Source of the DNA: Curtobacterium sp. VKM Ac-1393
GTDB taxonomy: Bacteria > Actinomycetota > Actinomycetes > Actinomycetales > Microbacteriaceae
Direction: 5' to 3'
Assembly: GCF_015350995.1 (NCBI RefSeq)
Contig: NZ_JADKRW010000007.1
Span: forward strand, 229,803-293,802
DNA: 64,000 bases
In this document: in pieces, positions 25,580-34,111 of the stretch
How the letters are laid out: each line of letters starts with the position of its first letter
How positions within the stretch are numbered: position 1 is the stretch's first letter
Position numbers and translations under genes: made by a program
The notes under the pieces: model-generated
What the model saw: the letters and a program-made list of their open reading frames with translations, nothing else
Told to the model about the DNA's origin: nothing
Database searches by the model: none

Positions 25580-27031
25580 TCAGCGGGGCTGGTCGCCGGG
25601 GTGGTCTTCGTCGGCACCGGACTGGTCCGTGGCCGGGCCGTCGGTGTCCGGGGCGCCGGTGCCCGGGGCGCCGTCGTCGACGCGGCCGGACTCGTCCTCG
25701 TGCGGGCGCGAGCCGGTGGCGTCGTTGAGCAGGTCCTCGAGCGCCTTGTCGAACGCGTCGTCCTCCTCGGTCTGTGCCGGGTTCCGCAGGCGGGCGACCA
25801 GGGCGTCCGGTGCGTCGACGTCGTCGGACGTGGGCACGAGGTCGAAGTGCGACCAGAGCGCGTCGCGCTGCTCGGCACCGAGCTCGTCCGTCACGCGCTG
25901 CCACATGGCAGCGGCCTCACGCAGGCGGCGCGGTCGGAGTTCGAGACCGACGAGGGTCGCGAACGCGGATTCCGCGGGCCCACCGGCTGCCCGGCGTCGG
26001 CGGACCATCTCGGCGATCGCACCGCTCTTCGGCAGTCGCACGGTCGCAGCGGCCGTGACGGTGTCGACCCAGCCCTCGACGAGCGCGAGCATGGTCTCGA
26101 GCCGGGCGAGCGCGGCGTCCTGCTCCGGCGTCCGCGGCGGGATGAGTGCACCGGAGGCCAGCGCATCGCGCAGCTGCTCCTGGTTCGTCGGGTCGATGTC
26201 CGCCGCGAGCTCCTCGACGCGGTCGAACGGGATGTGGATGCCCCGGGCGTAGTCGGTGATCGACGAGATGATGTGCAGGCGCAGCCACCGTGCGGAGCGG
26301 AAGAGCCGTGCGTGCGCGAGCTCGCGGACCGCCAGGTAGATGCGGACCTCGTCCTCGGAGACGTCGAGCCCTTCCGCGAACTCGGCCACGTTCTGCGGCA
26401 GGAGCGCCGCGACCTGCTCGTCGAGCAGGGGCACACCGACGTCGCCGCCGGACACGACCTCCTTCGACAGCTGGCCGACGACCTGGCCGAGCTGGATCGC
26501 GAAGAGTGCACCACCGACCCCGCGCATGGCCTTCGAGACGTCACCGAGCATCGCCTTGAGCTCCTCAGGCGCTCGCTGGTCGATCGCCTCGGTCAGGGCA
26601 TCCGCGATGCTGAACGCCACGGGCTCGGCGATCTGGGTCCACACCGGCACCGTCGCCTTCGCCCACTGCTCGCGCGTGTAGAGACTCGGCTTGGCGGTGA
26701 GCTCGGCGACGGTCGTGACCTCGTCGAGCCAGAGCGCGGCGACCTGGAAGGCCTGGTCGGCAGCCTGCGACGCCACCGGGTCGACGGCGTGACCGCCTTC
26801 GCGGGCGATCGCGGTGGCGCGCTCGGCGGTCGCGGAGAAGTCGATGCCGTCCCCGCCGGACTGCGCAGCGCGCTGCAGCTGGCTCATCAGGTTCGCCACG
26901 AAGGCCGGGTCGTTCGGCAGGCCGGCTGCGCCGGCGAGCTGCGACGGGTCGATCTGACCCTCGCCCGAGAGCAGCTTGCGCAGCATCTCCTGGAAGTCGT
27001 CGTCCGGCCCCGGCTGTGGTTCATCAGGCAT
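25580..27031 (-). CDS. Zinc-dependent metalloprotease family protein (DUF2342)
   Basis: 483 residues. The DUF2342 hallmarks are RELAHARLF, with Glu and His at HExxH-like spacing, and LALVEGWVD, the probable third ligand Glu. The N-terminus holds low-complexity GLPNDP and LMSQLQRA segments, and the last 70 residues are acidic and disordered. Classified as minigluzincin-like metalloproteases by fold; substrate and activity are not established. Mycobacterial Rv3195 is the positional equivalent. ATG 27031 has a TAGCGT -10 box 7 nt upstream; divergent from the PDZ protease. Confidence 0.8.
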   Translation of the reverse strand: MPDEPQPGPDDDFQEMLRKLLSGEGQIDPSQLAGAAGLPNDPAFVANLMSQLQRAAQSGGDGIDFSATAERATAIAREGGHAVDPVASQAADQAFQVAALWLDEVTTVAELTAKPSLYTREQWAKATVPVWTQIAEPVAFSIADALTEAIDQRAPEELKAMLGDVSKAMRGVGGALFAIQLGQVVGQLSKEVVSGGDVGVPLLDEQVAALLPQNVAEFAEGLDVSEDEVRIYLAVRELAHARLFRSARWLRLHIISSITDYARGIHIPFDRVEELAADIDPTNQEQLRDALASGALIPPRTPEQDAALARLETMLALVEGWVDTVTAAATVRLPKSGAIAEMVRRRRAAGGPAESAFATLVGLELRPRRLREAAAMWQRVTDELGAEQRDALWSHFDLVPTSDDVDAPDALVARLRNPAQTEEDDAFDKALEDLLNDATGSRPHEDESGRVDDGAPGTGAPDTDGPATDQSGADEDHPGDQPR

Positions 27032-27038
27032 GCCGACT

Positions 27039-27044
27039 ACGCTA
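27039..27044 (-). promoter_or_regulatory. -10 box (TAGCGT) of the DUF2342 gene, leaderless type
   Basis: TAGCGT on the minus strand ends 7 nt before the ATG at 27031. Confidence 0.5.
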
Positions 27045-27159
27045 ATCGCTGCTCACGGGGCCGCACCTGGGATGCCCCCGTGGGAACGCCCGAACCGCTG
27101 CGCCGAGGGCGAACAGTCCCGCCGTACGGTGTGGACGACCGCCCCTGGAAGGACCCCGC

Positions 27160-28269
27160 GTGACCCTCTTCGCCCCCGCGCCCCGACGTCGTTCGCGTGC
27201 CAGGACCGTCGGCTGGGCGTTCGTGATCGGCGCCGTCGTGCTCGGGATCCTGGCGAGCGTCCTGCCGAGCCCGTACCTGATCGAGGTCCCCGGACCGGTC
27301 TACAACACGATCGGCACCCAGAAGCAGGGCACGGGCAAGGACGCGAAGGACGTCAAGCTGATCCAGGTGTCCGGGCACGAGACCTACCCGACGGCCGGAG
27401 CGCTGGACATGCTGACGGTCGGCATCCAGGGCGACGCCACCAACCGTCCGTCGTGGACCAGCGTCGTGCGTGCGATCTTCACGAAGTCCGAGGCCGTGAT
27501 CCCGGTCGAGGCGATCTACCCGACCGGCACAACGACCGAGCAGGTCAACCAGCAGGACTCCGCCGACATGCAAGCCTCGCAGCAGTCCGCGGTGGCCGCT
27601 GCACTCGTCCAACAGGGCTACGACCTGCCGACGGACCTCGAGGTCGGCGTCGTGCAGAAGGGCTCGGCGGCGGACGGCACGATCGAGAAGGGCGACGTCA
27701 TCACCGCGTTCGACGGCACACCGCTCACCACGAACGCCGACGCGACGACGCTCCGCGAGGCCGTTGCGAAACACGGCACCTCGACCCCGGCGACCGTGAC
27801 GATCGAACGCGACGGTTCGACGAAGGACGTCCGGGTGACCCCGCGCGAAGAACAGGGCGCGGCCCTCCTGGGCGTCGGCGTCACCGAGAAGTACGACTTC
27901 CCGTTCGACGTCTCGATCAAGCTGCAGGACGTCGGTGGCCCCTCGGCCGGCATGATGTTCGCGCTCGGGATCATCGACGAGATCACGCCGGGCAAGCTGA
28001 ACGGCGGCGAGCACGTCGCCGGCACGGGCACGATCACCGCCGACGGCGAGGTCGGGGCCATCGGCGGGATCCGGCAGAAGCTCTACGGTGCGCGGGAGGC
28101 GGGCGCGACGGTGTTCCTCGCTCCGGCGGACAACTGCGACGAGGTCGTCGGCCACGTGCCGGACGGACTGGACGTCTACAAGGTGTCGACACTCGACCAG
28201 GCCGTCACGGACCTGCAGACGATCGCGGACGGGAAGAGCACCGCGAAGCTCGCCCGCTGCGGTTCCTGA
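27160..28269 (+). CDS. PDZ and Lon-type (S16) protease, YlbL-like membrane protein
   Basis: 369 residues. One N-terminal membrane helix (about 12-32, TVGWAFVIGAVVLGILASVL). A PDZ domain covers about 150-225 (EVGVVQKGSAADGTIEKGDVITAFDG). A Lon C-terminal-like proteolytic domain follows, with the serine in GGPSAGMMFAL and a lysine around GGIRQKLYGAR for the Ser-Lys dyad. Family members are extracytoplasmic, membrane-anchored proteases without ATPase. GTG start with GGAAGGA 8 nt upstream. Followed by the UPF0182 gene as in mycobacteria (Rv3194c-Rv3193c). Confidence 0.88.
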   Translation: MTLFAPAPRRRSRARTVGWAFVIGAVVLGILASVLPSPYLIEVPGPVYNTIGTQKQGTGKDAKDVKLIQVSGHETYPTAGALDMLTVGIQGDATNRPSWTSVVRAIFTKSEAVIPVEAIYPTGTTTEQVNQQDSADMQASQQSAVAAALVQQGYDLPTDLEVGVVQKGSAADGTIEKGDVITAFDGTPLTTNADATTLREAVAKHGTSTPATVTIERDGSTKDVRVTPREEQGAALLGVGVTEKYDFPFDVSIKLQDVGGPSAGMMFALGIIDEITPGKLNGGEHVAGTGTITADGEVGAIGGIRQKLYGAREAGATVFLAPADNCDEVVGHVPDGLDVYKVSTLDQAVTDLQTIADGKSTAKLARCGS

Positions 28270-28293
28270 CCGGATTCCTGAGTCCTCGCACAG

Positions 28294-28321
28294 TTTCACG
28301 CTCCGCCGCGTCCAATAGGAT
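28294..28321 (+). promoter_or_regulatory. Predicted promoter of the UPF0182 gene
   Basis: TTTCAC (28294-28299) and TAGGAT (28316-28321) are separated by 16 bp. The leader of about 55 nt carries CTGGAGCA before the GTG at 28384. Confidence 0.5.
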
Positions 28322-28383
28322 CAGTGCACTGACGGCCCGCCGCGAGCCGGGCCCGCCGGTCCGACACGTCTGGAGCACATCAA

Positions 28384-31300
28384 GTGACGACAACTTCGTC
28401 CACCTCGGGGCGGCGTTCGCCGCGGGTCCCGATCGTGGTCACGATCATCGTGCTGGCCGCACTGGTGATCGGCTTCTTCATCTTCGCCAGCCTGTACACC
28501 GACTACGCGTGGTTCGCGCAGCTCGGGTTCCAGCAGGTCCTCACGACGCGGTGGATCGCAGGGACCCTGATGTTCCTCGCGGGCTTCCTCGGCATGGCGG
28601 TGCCCGTCTTCCTGAGCATCTGGCTGGCCTTCCGGTACCGCCCGGTCTACGCGAAGCTCAACTCGCAACTCGACCGTTACCAGCAGGTCATCGAGCCGCT
28701 CCGCCGCGCGGTCATGATCGGCATCCCGGTCGTGCTCGGCATCTTTGCCGGGCTGTCGACCTCGGGGCGCTGGAGCATGGTGCTCGAGTACTTCAACCGC
28801 ACGCCGTTCGGCAAGAAGGACCCGCAGTTCGGGCTGGACATCGGCTTCTACGTGTTCGAGCTGCCGTTCTGGCGCTCGATCGTGGCGTACTCGTCGGCCG
28901 TCGTGCTCATCGCCGGCCTCGCCGCACTCGCTGCCTGCTACCTGTACGGCGCGCTGCGCTTCGGTGGTCGTGAGGTCCGGATCTCCCGTGCGGCGCGCAT
29001 CCAGCTCGCCTCGACCGCGGCGCTCTACATCGCCCTGCAGGCCGTCAGCCTGTGGCTCGACCAGTACGCGGCGCTCACCAAGTCGAACTCGCTCATCACC
29101 GGTGCGCAGTACACCGAGGTGAACGCGGTCATCCCGGGTCGCGAGATCATGGCGGGCATCGCCGCGATCGTCGCGCTCCTGTTCATCGTGACCGCGGTGA
29201 TCGGCCGCTGGCGCATCTCGATCGTCGGCACCGGGCTGCTGCTCGTCGCCGCGATCGTGATCGGTGGTGTCTACCCCTGGATCGTCCAGCGCCTGCAGGT
29301 CAAGCCGTCGGAGCGCACCTACGAGTCGGCCTACATCGAGCGGAACATCAAGGCCACCCGTGATGCCTACGGTGTCTCGGACGTCAAGGAACAGAACTAC
29401 GACGCCACGACCGAGGCGAGCTCCGGCGCCCTCGCGCAGGACGCGCAGACCACGGCGAACATCCGTCTGATCGACCCGAAGATCGTCTCCGACACGTTCA
29501 GTCAGCTGCAGCAGTACCGGCAGTACTACCAGTTCCCGGACGAGCTCGACGTCGACCGCTACGACGTCAAGGGCGAGACCGAGGACACCGTCATCGCCGT
29601 GCGTGACATCGACCTCGACGGCCTGAGCTCCGCGGCGAACACCCAGTACAACCGGGCGTTCGTGTACACGCACGGTTACGGCGTGACCGCGGCCTTCGGC
29701 AACCAGCGCGCGAGCGACGGCAAGCCGGTGTTCCTCGAGTCGGGCATCCCGTCGAACGGTGCCCTGGGCGACTTCCAACAGCGCGTGTACTTCGGTGAGA
29801 CCTCGCCGGCGTACTCGATCGTCGGGGCGCCGAAGGGATCGAAGGACGTCGAACTCGACTACCCCTCCGGCTCCGACGACGACAACGGCGGCAACGCCAC
29901 CACGACGTACTCGGGTGACGGCGGGCCGAGCGTCGGCAACTTCTTCAACCGGCTCGTCTACGCGGCGAAGTTCCAGTCCGAGCAGGTCCTGCTGTCGGAC
30001 GCCGTCAACAAGGACTCGCAGATCCTCTACGACCGTGACCCGATCACGCGTGTGCAGAAGGTCGCGCCGTACCTGACGGTCGACAGCGACGCCTACCCGG
30101 CGATCGTCGACCACCGCATCCAGTGGGTCGTCGACGGCTACACCACGAGCGACGCCTACCCGTACTCGCAGAGCCAGAGCCTGTCGGACAGCATCGCCGG
30201 CGCCGAGTCCTCGGCGTACCGGACCGACCAGGTGAACTACATCCGCAACTCGGTGAAGGCCACGGTCGACGCCTACACGGGCAAGGTGACCCTCTACGCG
30301 TGGGACACCAAGGACCCGGTGCTGAAGACGTGGCAGAAGATCTTCCCGACCTCGGTCAAGTCGGTGTCGAGCATGAGCGCGGAGCTGCTGGACCACGTCC
30401 GGTACCCGACGGACCTGTTCAAGGTGCAGCGTTCGATCCTCGGCACCTACCACGTGACGAACGCGAACTCGTTCTACTCGGGTGACGACGCGTGGAACAC
30501 ACCACAGGAGCCCACCACCACCGGTGGGACCGACTCCGACACCAGCGCCGCGGACACGTCGACGACCACGAACGCCCTTGGGGCGCAGACGACCACGACG
30601 GCGAGCAAGGCGAACCTGCAGGATCCGTACTACCTGACGATGAAGGTGCCGGGGCAGGAGACCGCGTACAACCTGTACACGACCTACATCCCCCAGCAGT
30701 CCGCCGGAGCGAACAACCGCAACGTGCTGACCGGGTACCTCGCGGCCGACTCCGACGCAGGAGGTGCTGGGAAGGGCAAGAAGGCTTCGGGCTACGGCAA
30801 ACTCACGTTGTTGACGATGCCGAAGACCGACAACATCCCGGGCCCGGCGCAGGTGCAGAACCTGTTCAACTCCGACACCACGGTGTCGCAGGAGCTGAAC
30901 ATCCTGAAGCGCGGCAACTCGACCGTGAAGCAGGGCAACCTGCTCACCCTGCCGGTCGGCGGCGGTTTCCTCTACGTGCAGCCCGTGTACGTCCAGTCGA
31001 CGTCGAGCGGTTCGTACCCCCTGCTGCAGAAGGTGCTCGTCGCGTTCGGCGACAAGATCGCCTTCGAGGACACCCTCGACGAGGCACTGAACTCGCTGTT
31101 CGGTGGCGACTCGGGGGCCGCAGCCGGTGACTCCGGTGCCGGGAGCTCCGGCTCCTCGGGCTCTGGCTCGTCGTCAGGCTCCGGCTCGTCCGGTTCCGGC
31201 TCGTCGGGCTCCGGTTCGACCGGCTCGGGCACCGTCGACAACGACGCGCTCCAGCAGGCGCTCTCCGACGCGAACGATGCGCTGCAGGACCGCCAGCAGG

Positions 31301-31395
31301 CCTACGCCGACAACGACCTGGTCGCTGCAGCCGAGGCCGACAAGCGCCTGCAAGAAGCCATCCAGGCCGCGACCGCGGCCGAAGACGGCAGCTGA
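28384..31395 (+). CDS. UPF0182 family large membrane protein
   Basis: 1003 residues. About seven membrane helices in the first 330 residues (for example VPIVVTIIVLAALVIGFFIFASLY and ISIVGTGLLLVAAIVIGGVYPWI). A large extracytoplasmic domain follows with the UPF0182 landmarks RNIKATRDAYG, IRLIDPKIVS, QQYRQYYQFP and a conserved YLTMKVPGQE. The C-terminus holds a Ser/Gly run (about residues 918-950) and an Ala/Gln helix. Function unknown; conserved across Actinobacteria and cyanobacteria. The GTG at 28384 begins directly after a promoter-leader, and a stem-loop follows the stop. Confidence 0.88.
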   Translation: MTTTSSTSGRRSPRVPIVVTIIVLAALVIGFFIFASLYTDYAWFAQLGFQQVLTTRWIAGTLMFLAGFLGMAVPVFLSIWLAFRYRPVYAKLNSQLDRYQQVIEPLRRAVMIGIPVVLGIFAGLSTSGRWSMVLEYFNRTPFGKKDPQFGLDIGFYVFELPFWRSIVAYSSAVVLIAGLAALAACYLYGALRFGGREVRISRAARIQLASTAALYIALQAVSLWLDQYAALTKSNSLITGAQYTEVNAVIPGREIMAGIAAIVALLFIVTAVIGRWRISIVGTGLLLVAAIVIGGVYPWIVQRLQVKPSERTYESAYIERNIKATRDAYGVSDVKEQNYDATTEASSGALAQDAQTTANIRLIDPKIVSDTFSQLQQYRQYYQFPDELDVDRYDVKGETEDTVIAVRDIDLDGLSSAANTQYNRAFVYTHGYGVTAAFGNQRASDGKPVFLESGIPSNGALGDFQQRVYFGETSPAYSIVGAPKGSKDVELDYPSGSDDDNGGNATTTYSGDGGPSVGNFFNRLVYAAKFQSEQVLLSDAVNKDSQILYDRDPITRVQKVAPYLTVDSDAYPAIVDHRIQWVVDGYTTSDAYPYSQSQSLSDSIAGAESSAYRTDQVNYIRNSVKATVDAYTGKVTLYAWDTKDPVLKTWQKIFPTSVKSVSSMSAELLDHVRYPTDLFKVQRSILGTYHVTNANSFYSGDDAWNTPQEPTTTGGTDSDTSAADTSTTTNALGAQTTTTASKANLQDPYYLTMKVPGQETAYNLYTTYIPQQSAGANNRNVLTGYLAADSDAGGAGKGKKASGYGKLTLLTMPKTDNIPGPAQVQNLFNSDTTVSQELNILKRGNSTVKQGNLLTLPVGGGFLYVQPVYVQSTSSGSYPLLQKVLVAFGDKIAFEDTLDEALNSLFGGDSGAAAGDSGAGSSGSSGSGSSSGSGSSGSGSSGSGSTGSGTVDNDALQQALSDANDALQDRQQAYADNDLVAAAEADKRLQEAIQAATAAEDGS

Positions 31396-31401
31396 CACGC
31401 C

Positions 31402-31432
31402 GTGGCGGGGCACTCGATTTGTGCCCCGCCAC
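31402..31432 (+). terminator. Hairpin after the UPF0182 gene
   Basis: GTGGCGGGGCAC (31402-31413) pairs perfectly with 31421-31432 around TCGATTT. The 3' arm overlaps the -35 of the tRNA promoter. Confidence 0.7.
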
Positions 31433-31447
31433 GACCGTGTGTAGGCT
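31419..31447 (+). promoter_or_regulatory. Promoter of tRNA-fMet
   Basis: TTGTGC (31419-31424) and TAGGCT (31442-31447) have an ideal 17-bp spacer; the tRNA begins 12 nt after the -10 box. Confidence 0.6.
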
Positions 31448-31458
31448 ATTCAATGTGC

Positions 31459-31535
31459 CGCGGGGTGGAGCAGTTCGGTAGCTCGCTGGGCTCATAACCC
31501 AGAGGTCGTAGGTTCAAATCCTGCCCCCGCAACCA
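31459..31535 (+). tRNA. Initiator tRNA-Met (CAU)
   Basis: Anticodon loop CTCATAA with anticodon CAT. Two initiator hallmarks are present: the C1-A72 mismatch at the top of the acceptor stem (CGCGGGG against CCCCGCA) and three G-C pairs in the anticodon stem (GGG/CCC). The T arm GGTTCAAATCC is normal and the 3' CCA is encoded. Confidence 0.95.
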
Positions 31536-31545
31536 AGCGTCACAT

Positions 31546-31577
31546 GAAAGCCCCGGTCCGAAAGGACCGGGGCTTTC
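31546..31577 (+). terminator. Strong terminator after the tRNA
   Basis: GAAAGCCCCGGTCC pairs perfectly over 14 bp with 31564-31577 around the tetraloop GAAA. The run after it is TTTCCTCG, a weak U-tract. Confidence 0.85.
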
Positions 31578-31580
31578 CTC

Positions 31581-31664
31581 GTTCCCGGACACGAGTTCCC
31601 GGACACGAGTTCCCGGACACGAGTTCCCGGACACGAGTTCCCGGACCCGAGCTCCCGGACACCA
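31581..31664. repeat. 14-bp tandem repeat, six units
   Basis: GTTCCCGGACACGA is repeated four times without change (31581-31636), then GTTCCCGGACCCGA and GCTCCCGGACACCA. The unit length is not a multiple of three and the block is intergenic, between the tRNA terminator and the amidase gene. Confidence 0.95.
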
Positions 31665-31696
31665 GCCGCCGACGACTGTGTCCGGCACCACGCCGG

Positions 31697-31702
31697 TACG
31701 CT
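31697..31702 (+). promoter_or_regulatory. -10 box (TACGCT) of the nitrilase-family gene, leaderless type
   Basis: TACGCT ends 6 nt before the ATG at 31709; its -35 region would fall next to the 14-bp repeats. Confidence 0.5.
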
Positions 31703-31708
31703 CGGCGG

Positions 31709-32563
31709 ATGTCCACCCTCACGATCGCAGCAGCGCAGTTCGCCCCGGTGGACGACACCGAGGCGAACCTCGCGACCATCCGCACCGCGGCCGTCGACGC
31801 CGCCGCGCGGGGAGCCGACCTGCTCGTCACGCCGGAGTACTCGTCCTACTTCACCGCCGACATCGACGAGCGGTTCGTCGCCGCAGCACAACCGCTCGAC
31901 GGCCCGTTCGTCTCGGGGCTGCAGGACATCGCGCGCGAGACCGGACTCGCGTTGGTCGTCGGGATCGCCGAGACCGCGGAGCGAGCTGCCCCGGCGACCC
32001 CGGAACGCTTCCGCAACACCCTGGTCGCGGTGCTGCGGTCGGGGGAGCTCGCCGCGACCTACCGGAAGGTGCACCTCTACGACGCCTTCGGTTCGCGGGA
32101 GTCCGACCGCATCGAACCCGGCGATCCGGAGCAGCTGCCGGTCTTCGAACTCGCGGGCCTCCGGATCGGGCTCGAGACCTGTTACGACCTGCGCTTCCCC
32201 GAGGTCACCCGGCGGCTGGCGGCTCCGGAACACGGGGCAGCCGACGTCGTCGTCCTGCCGGCCGAGTGGGTCCGTGGCCCCGGCAAGGAGCAGCACTGGC
32301 GGACCCTGCTGACCGCGCGGGCGATCGAGAACACGGTCTGGGTGGTCGGCGTGGGTCAGACGCCCCCGGTCGGCATCGGCGCCTCGGTGGTGCTCGACCC
32401 GTCCGGCGTCGCCGTGGCCGCCGCCGGCGCGACGCCCGCCACGCTGGTCGCGACGGTCGACACAGCGGTCACCGACGCCGTCCGGCGCGTGAACCCGTCA
32501 CTGGGTCTCCGCCGGTACGACGTCGCGGTGCGGACCCAGCCAGGAGGCGCGGCTCACCCCTGA
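31709..32563 (+). CDS. Carbon-nitrogen hydrolase (nitrilase superfamily amidase)
   Basis: 284 residues. The catalytic triad is clear: Glu in LLVTPEYSSYF, Lys in YRKVHLYDAFG and Cys in GLETCYDLRFPE. The YRKVHLYD and CYDLRFPE strings are typical of the Nit1/Nit2/omega-amidase branch, which removes ammonia from C-terminal amides such as alpha-ketoglutaramate or deaminated glutathione. Cytoplasmic. ATG fixed by the -10 box; 55 open codons upstream run through the tandem repeats and are not used. Convergent with the aminotransferase, an enzyme class that often partners omega-amidases. Confidence 0.88.
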   Translation: MSTLTIAAAQFAPVDDTEANLATIRTAAVDAAARGADLLVTPEYSSYFTADIDERFVAAAQPLDGPFVSGLQDIARETGLALVVGIAETAERAAPATPERFRNTLVAVLRSGELAATYRKVHLYDAFGSRESDRIEPGDPEQLPVFELAGLRIGLETCYDLRFPEVTRRLAAPEHGAADVVVLPAEWVRGPGKEQHWRTLLTARAIENTVWVVGVGQTPPVGIGASVVLDPSGVAVAAAGATPATLVATVDTAVTDAVRRVNPSLGLRRYDVAVRTQPGGAAHP

Positions 32564-32693
32564 CGCGCACGTTCCGTCCCATCGCGGTCGCCCTGCAATG
32601 CCAGAACGCGCGTTGGGAGCAGGAACGCCGGGCCTCCCACACGCGGAACGTCCTGGTGCGCGCGGAACGTCCCCTGACGCGCGAGAGGTCTCC
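32564..32693. other. Intergenic segment with short repeats of GCGGAACGTCC
   Basis: Two direct copies of CGCGGAACGTCC (around 32643-32671) and an inverted, shorter relative (CACGTTCCGTCC near 32568) lie between the convergent amidase and aminotransferase genes. No clean terminator stem is visible. Confidence 0.4.
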
Positions 32694-33896
32694 CTACGCG
32701 CGGGACGGCAGCTGCGCCATGCGGGCGGCGGCGTCCTCGAGCACGGAGCGCCGCTTGCAGAACGCGAAGCGCACCAGGGAGCGGTAGCCCGCGGCGTGGT
32801 CCGGTCGCACGAACGCGGACACCGGCACGCCGACGACCCCGGCGAGGGCGGGCAGCTCGAGGCAGAAGGCCCGCGCGTCGTCGTACCCGAGGGGCGCGGT
32901 GTCCGCGATCACGAAGTACCCGCCGTCCGGTCGCATCACGTCGAAGCCAGCGGTCCGGAGCCCTGTCGCGAGCAGGTCGTGCTTCGCGGCGAGCTCGGCG
33001 GCGATCCCGGAGAAGACGGCATCGGGCAACCGCAGTCCGACTGCGACGGCCGGTTGGAACGGTGCGCCGTTGACGAAGGTCAGGTACTGCTTCACCGTCG
33101 TGATGGCGTCGACGAGCGCCGGGGGAGCGGTGAGCCACCCGATCTTCCAGCCGGTGGTGCTGAAGGTCTTGCCGGCGCTCGAGATCGACACCGTGCGCTC
33201 GGCGGCACCGGGCAGCGTCGCGATCGGCGTGTGCGGGACGGTGAACGTCAGGTGCTCGTAGACCTCGTCGGTCACGATGAGTGCGTCGTACCGCGTGGCG
33301 AGGTCGACGATCGTGGTCAGGACGTCGTCGGGCAGGACCCGGCCGGTCGGGTTGTGCGGGGTGTTGACGAGCACGACCCGCGTGCGGTCGGAGAACGCTG
33401 CGCGCAGGGCGTCCTCGTCCGGCAGGAACTCCGGAGCCGCGAGCGGCACGGTGACGTGCGTGCCACCGGCGAGCCGGATGAGCGCGCCGTACGCGTCGTA
33501 GAACGGCTCGAACGTGATGACCTCGTCGCCCGGCTCGACCAGGGCGAGGAGCGTCGCGGCGAGGGCCTCGGTGGCACCGGCCGTCACCAGGACCTGCCGG
33601 TCCGGATCGACGTCGAGGCCGTACCACCGCCGCTGGTGCTCGGACACGGCCGCGCGGAGGTCGGCCGTTCCGCGTCCGGGCGGGTACTGGTTCACGCCGT
33701 CGCGGATGGCCTGGACCGCTGCGTCGAGCACCTCGACTGGACCGTCCTCGTCGGGGAACCCCTGACCGAGGTTGAGTGCACCGGTGCTCGTGGCGAGGGC
33801 GCTCATCTCGGCGAAGACGGTGGGCGCGGGGACGCCGTCCGGTCCCAGGAGCATCGCGCCCTCGGCTGCTCGCAACCAGGGTCCGGCCTGCCGCAT
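32694..33896 (-). CDS. PLP-dependent aminotransferase class I/II
   Basis: 400 residues. Fold type I with LNLGQGFPDEDGP at the start, TAGATEAL (phosphate-binding), NTPHNPTGRVLP, DEVYEHLTF and the Schiff-base lysine in SSAGKTFSTTGWKIGW, then VRFAFCKR with the substrate carboxylate Arg. These match the YbdL/KAT/DapC group (methionine or kynurenine aminotransferase, N-succinyldiaminopimelate aminotransferase). Exact substrate cannot be read. Start ATG 33896 has GGAGGG 6 nt upstream. The neighbouring amidase could remove the alpha-keto-amide by-product if this is a glutamine transaminase. Confidence 0.85.
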   Translation of the reverse strand: MRQAGPWLRAAEGAMLLGPDGVPAPTVFAEMSALATSTGALNLGQGFPDEDGPVEVLDAAVQAIRDGVNQYPPGRGTADLRAAVSEHQRRWYGLDVDPDRQVLVTAGATEALAATLLALVEPGDEVITFEPFYDAYGALIRLAGGTHVTVPLAAPEFLPDEDALRAAFSDRTRVVLVNTPHNPTGRVLPDDVLTTIVDLATRYDALIVTDEVYEHLTFTVPHTPIATLPGAAERTVSISSAGKTFSTTGWKIGWLTAPPALVDAITTVKQYLTFVNGAPFQPAVAVGLRLPDAVFSGIAAELAAKHDLLATGLRTAGFDVMRPDGGYFVIADTAPLGYDDARAFCLELPALAGVVGVPVSAFVRPDHAAGYRSLVRFAFCKRRSVLEDAAARMAQLPSRA

Positions 33897-33924
33897 GTGG
33901 TTCCCTCCGGTGACGGCGACGACG

Positions 33925-33960
33925 TGTCGCGCTGCGTGTCGCGCTGCCTGTCGCGCTGAA
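33925..33960. repeat. 12-bp direct repeat, three units
   Basis: TGTCGCGCTGCG, TGTCGCGCTGCC and TGTCGCGCTGAA follow each other without gap between the divergent aminotransferase and htrA genes, where regulatory proteins could bind. Confidence 0.85.
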
Positions 33961-34020
33961 CGGACCCCAACCTAGCTGGCCGTCCAGCGGTGGTCCGGGG
34001 CGGGACCCACAGCGCACGCA

Positions 34021-34026
34021 TAAGAT
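34021..34026 (+). promoter_or_regulatory. -10 box (TAAGAT) of the HtrA-like gene
   Basis: TAAGAT gives a leader of about 80 nt that contains GAAAGGAG 11 nt before the ATG at 34112. No -35 is obvious. Confidence 0.4.
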
Positions 34027-34111
34027 CGGCAGAGGATGCTTCCAGCGTCGCCAGAAGCACCGCTCAGGTGGCTGCGACAGACTGCACGAGCTTGAAAGGA
34101 GCACGTCCAGC

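Noticed and set aside
28321..30453. 710-residue antisense frame over the UPF0182 gene
   Set aside because: Composition is Arg/Asp/Glu/Val-rich random-like text without domain; the opposite strand has clear UPF0182 motifs.
31581..31664. CRISPR array
   Set aside because: The 14-bp units are contiguous with no spacers and no cas genes are present.
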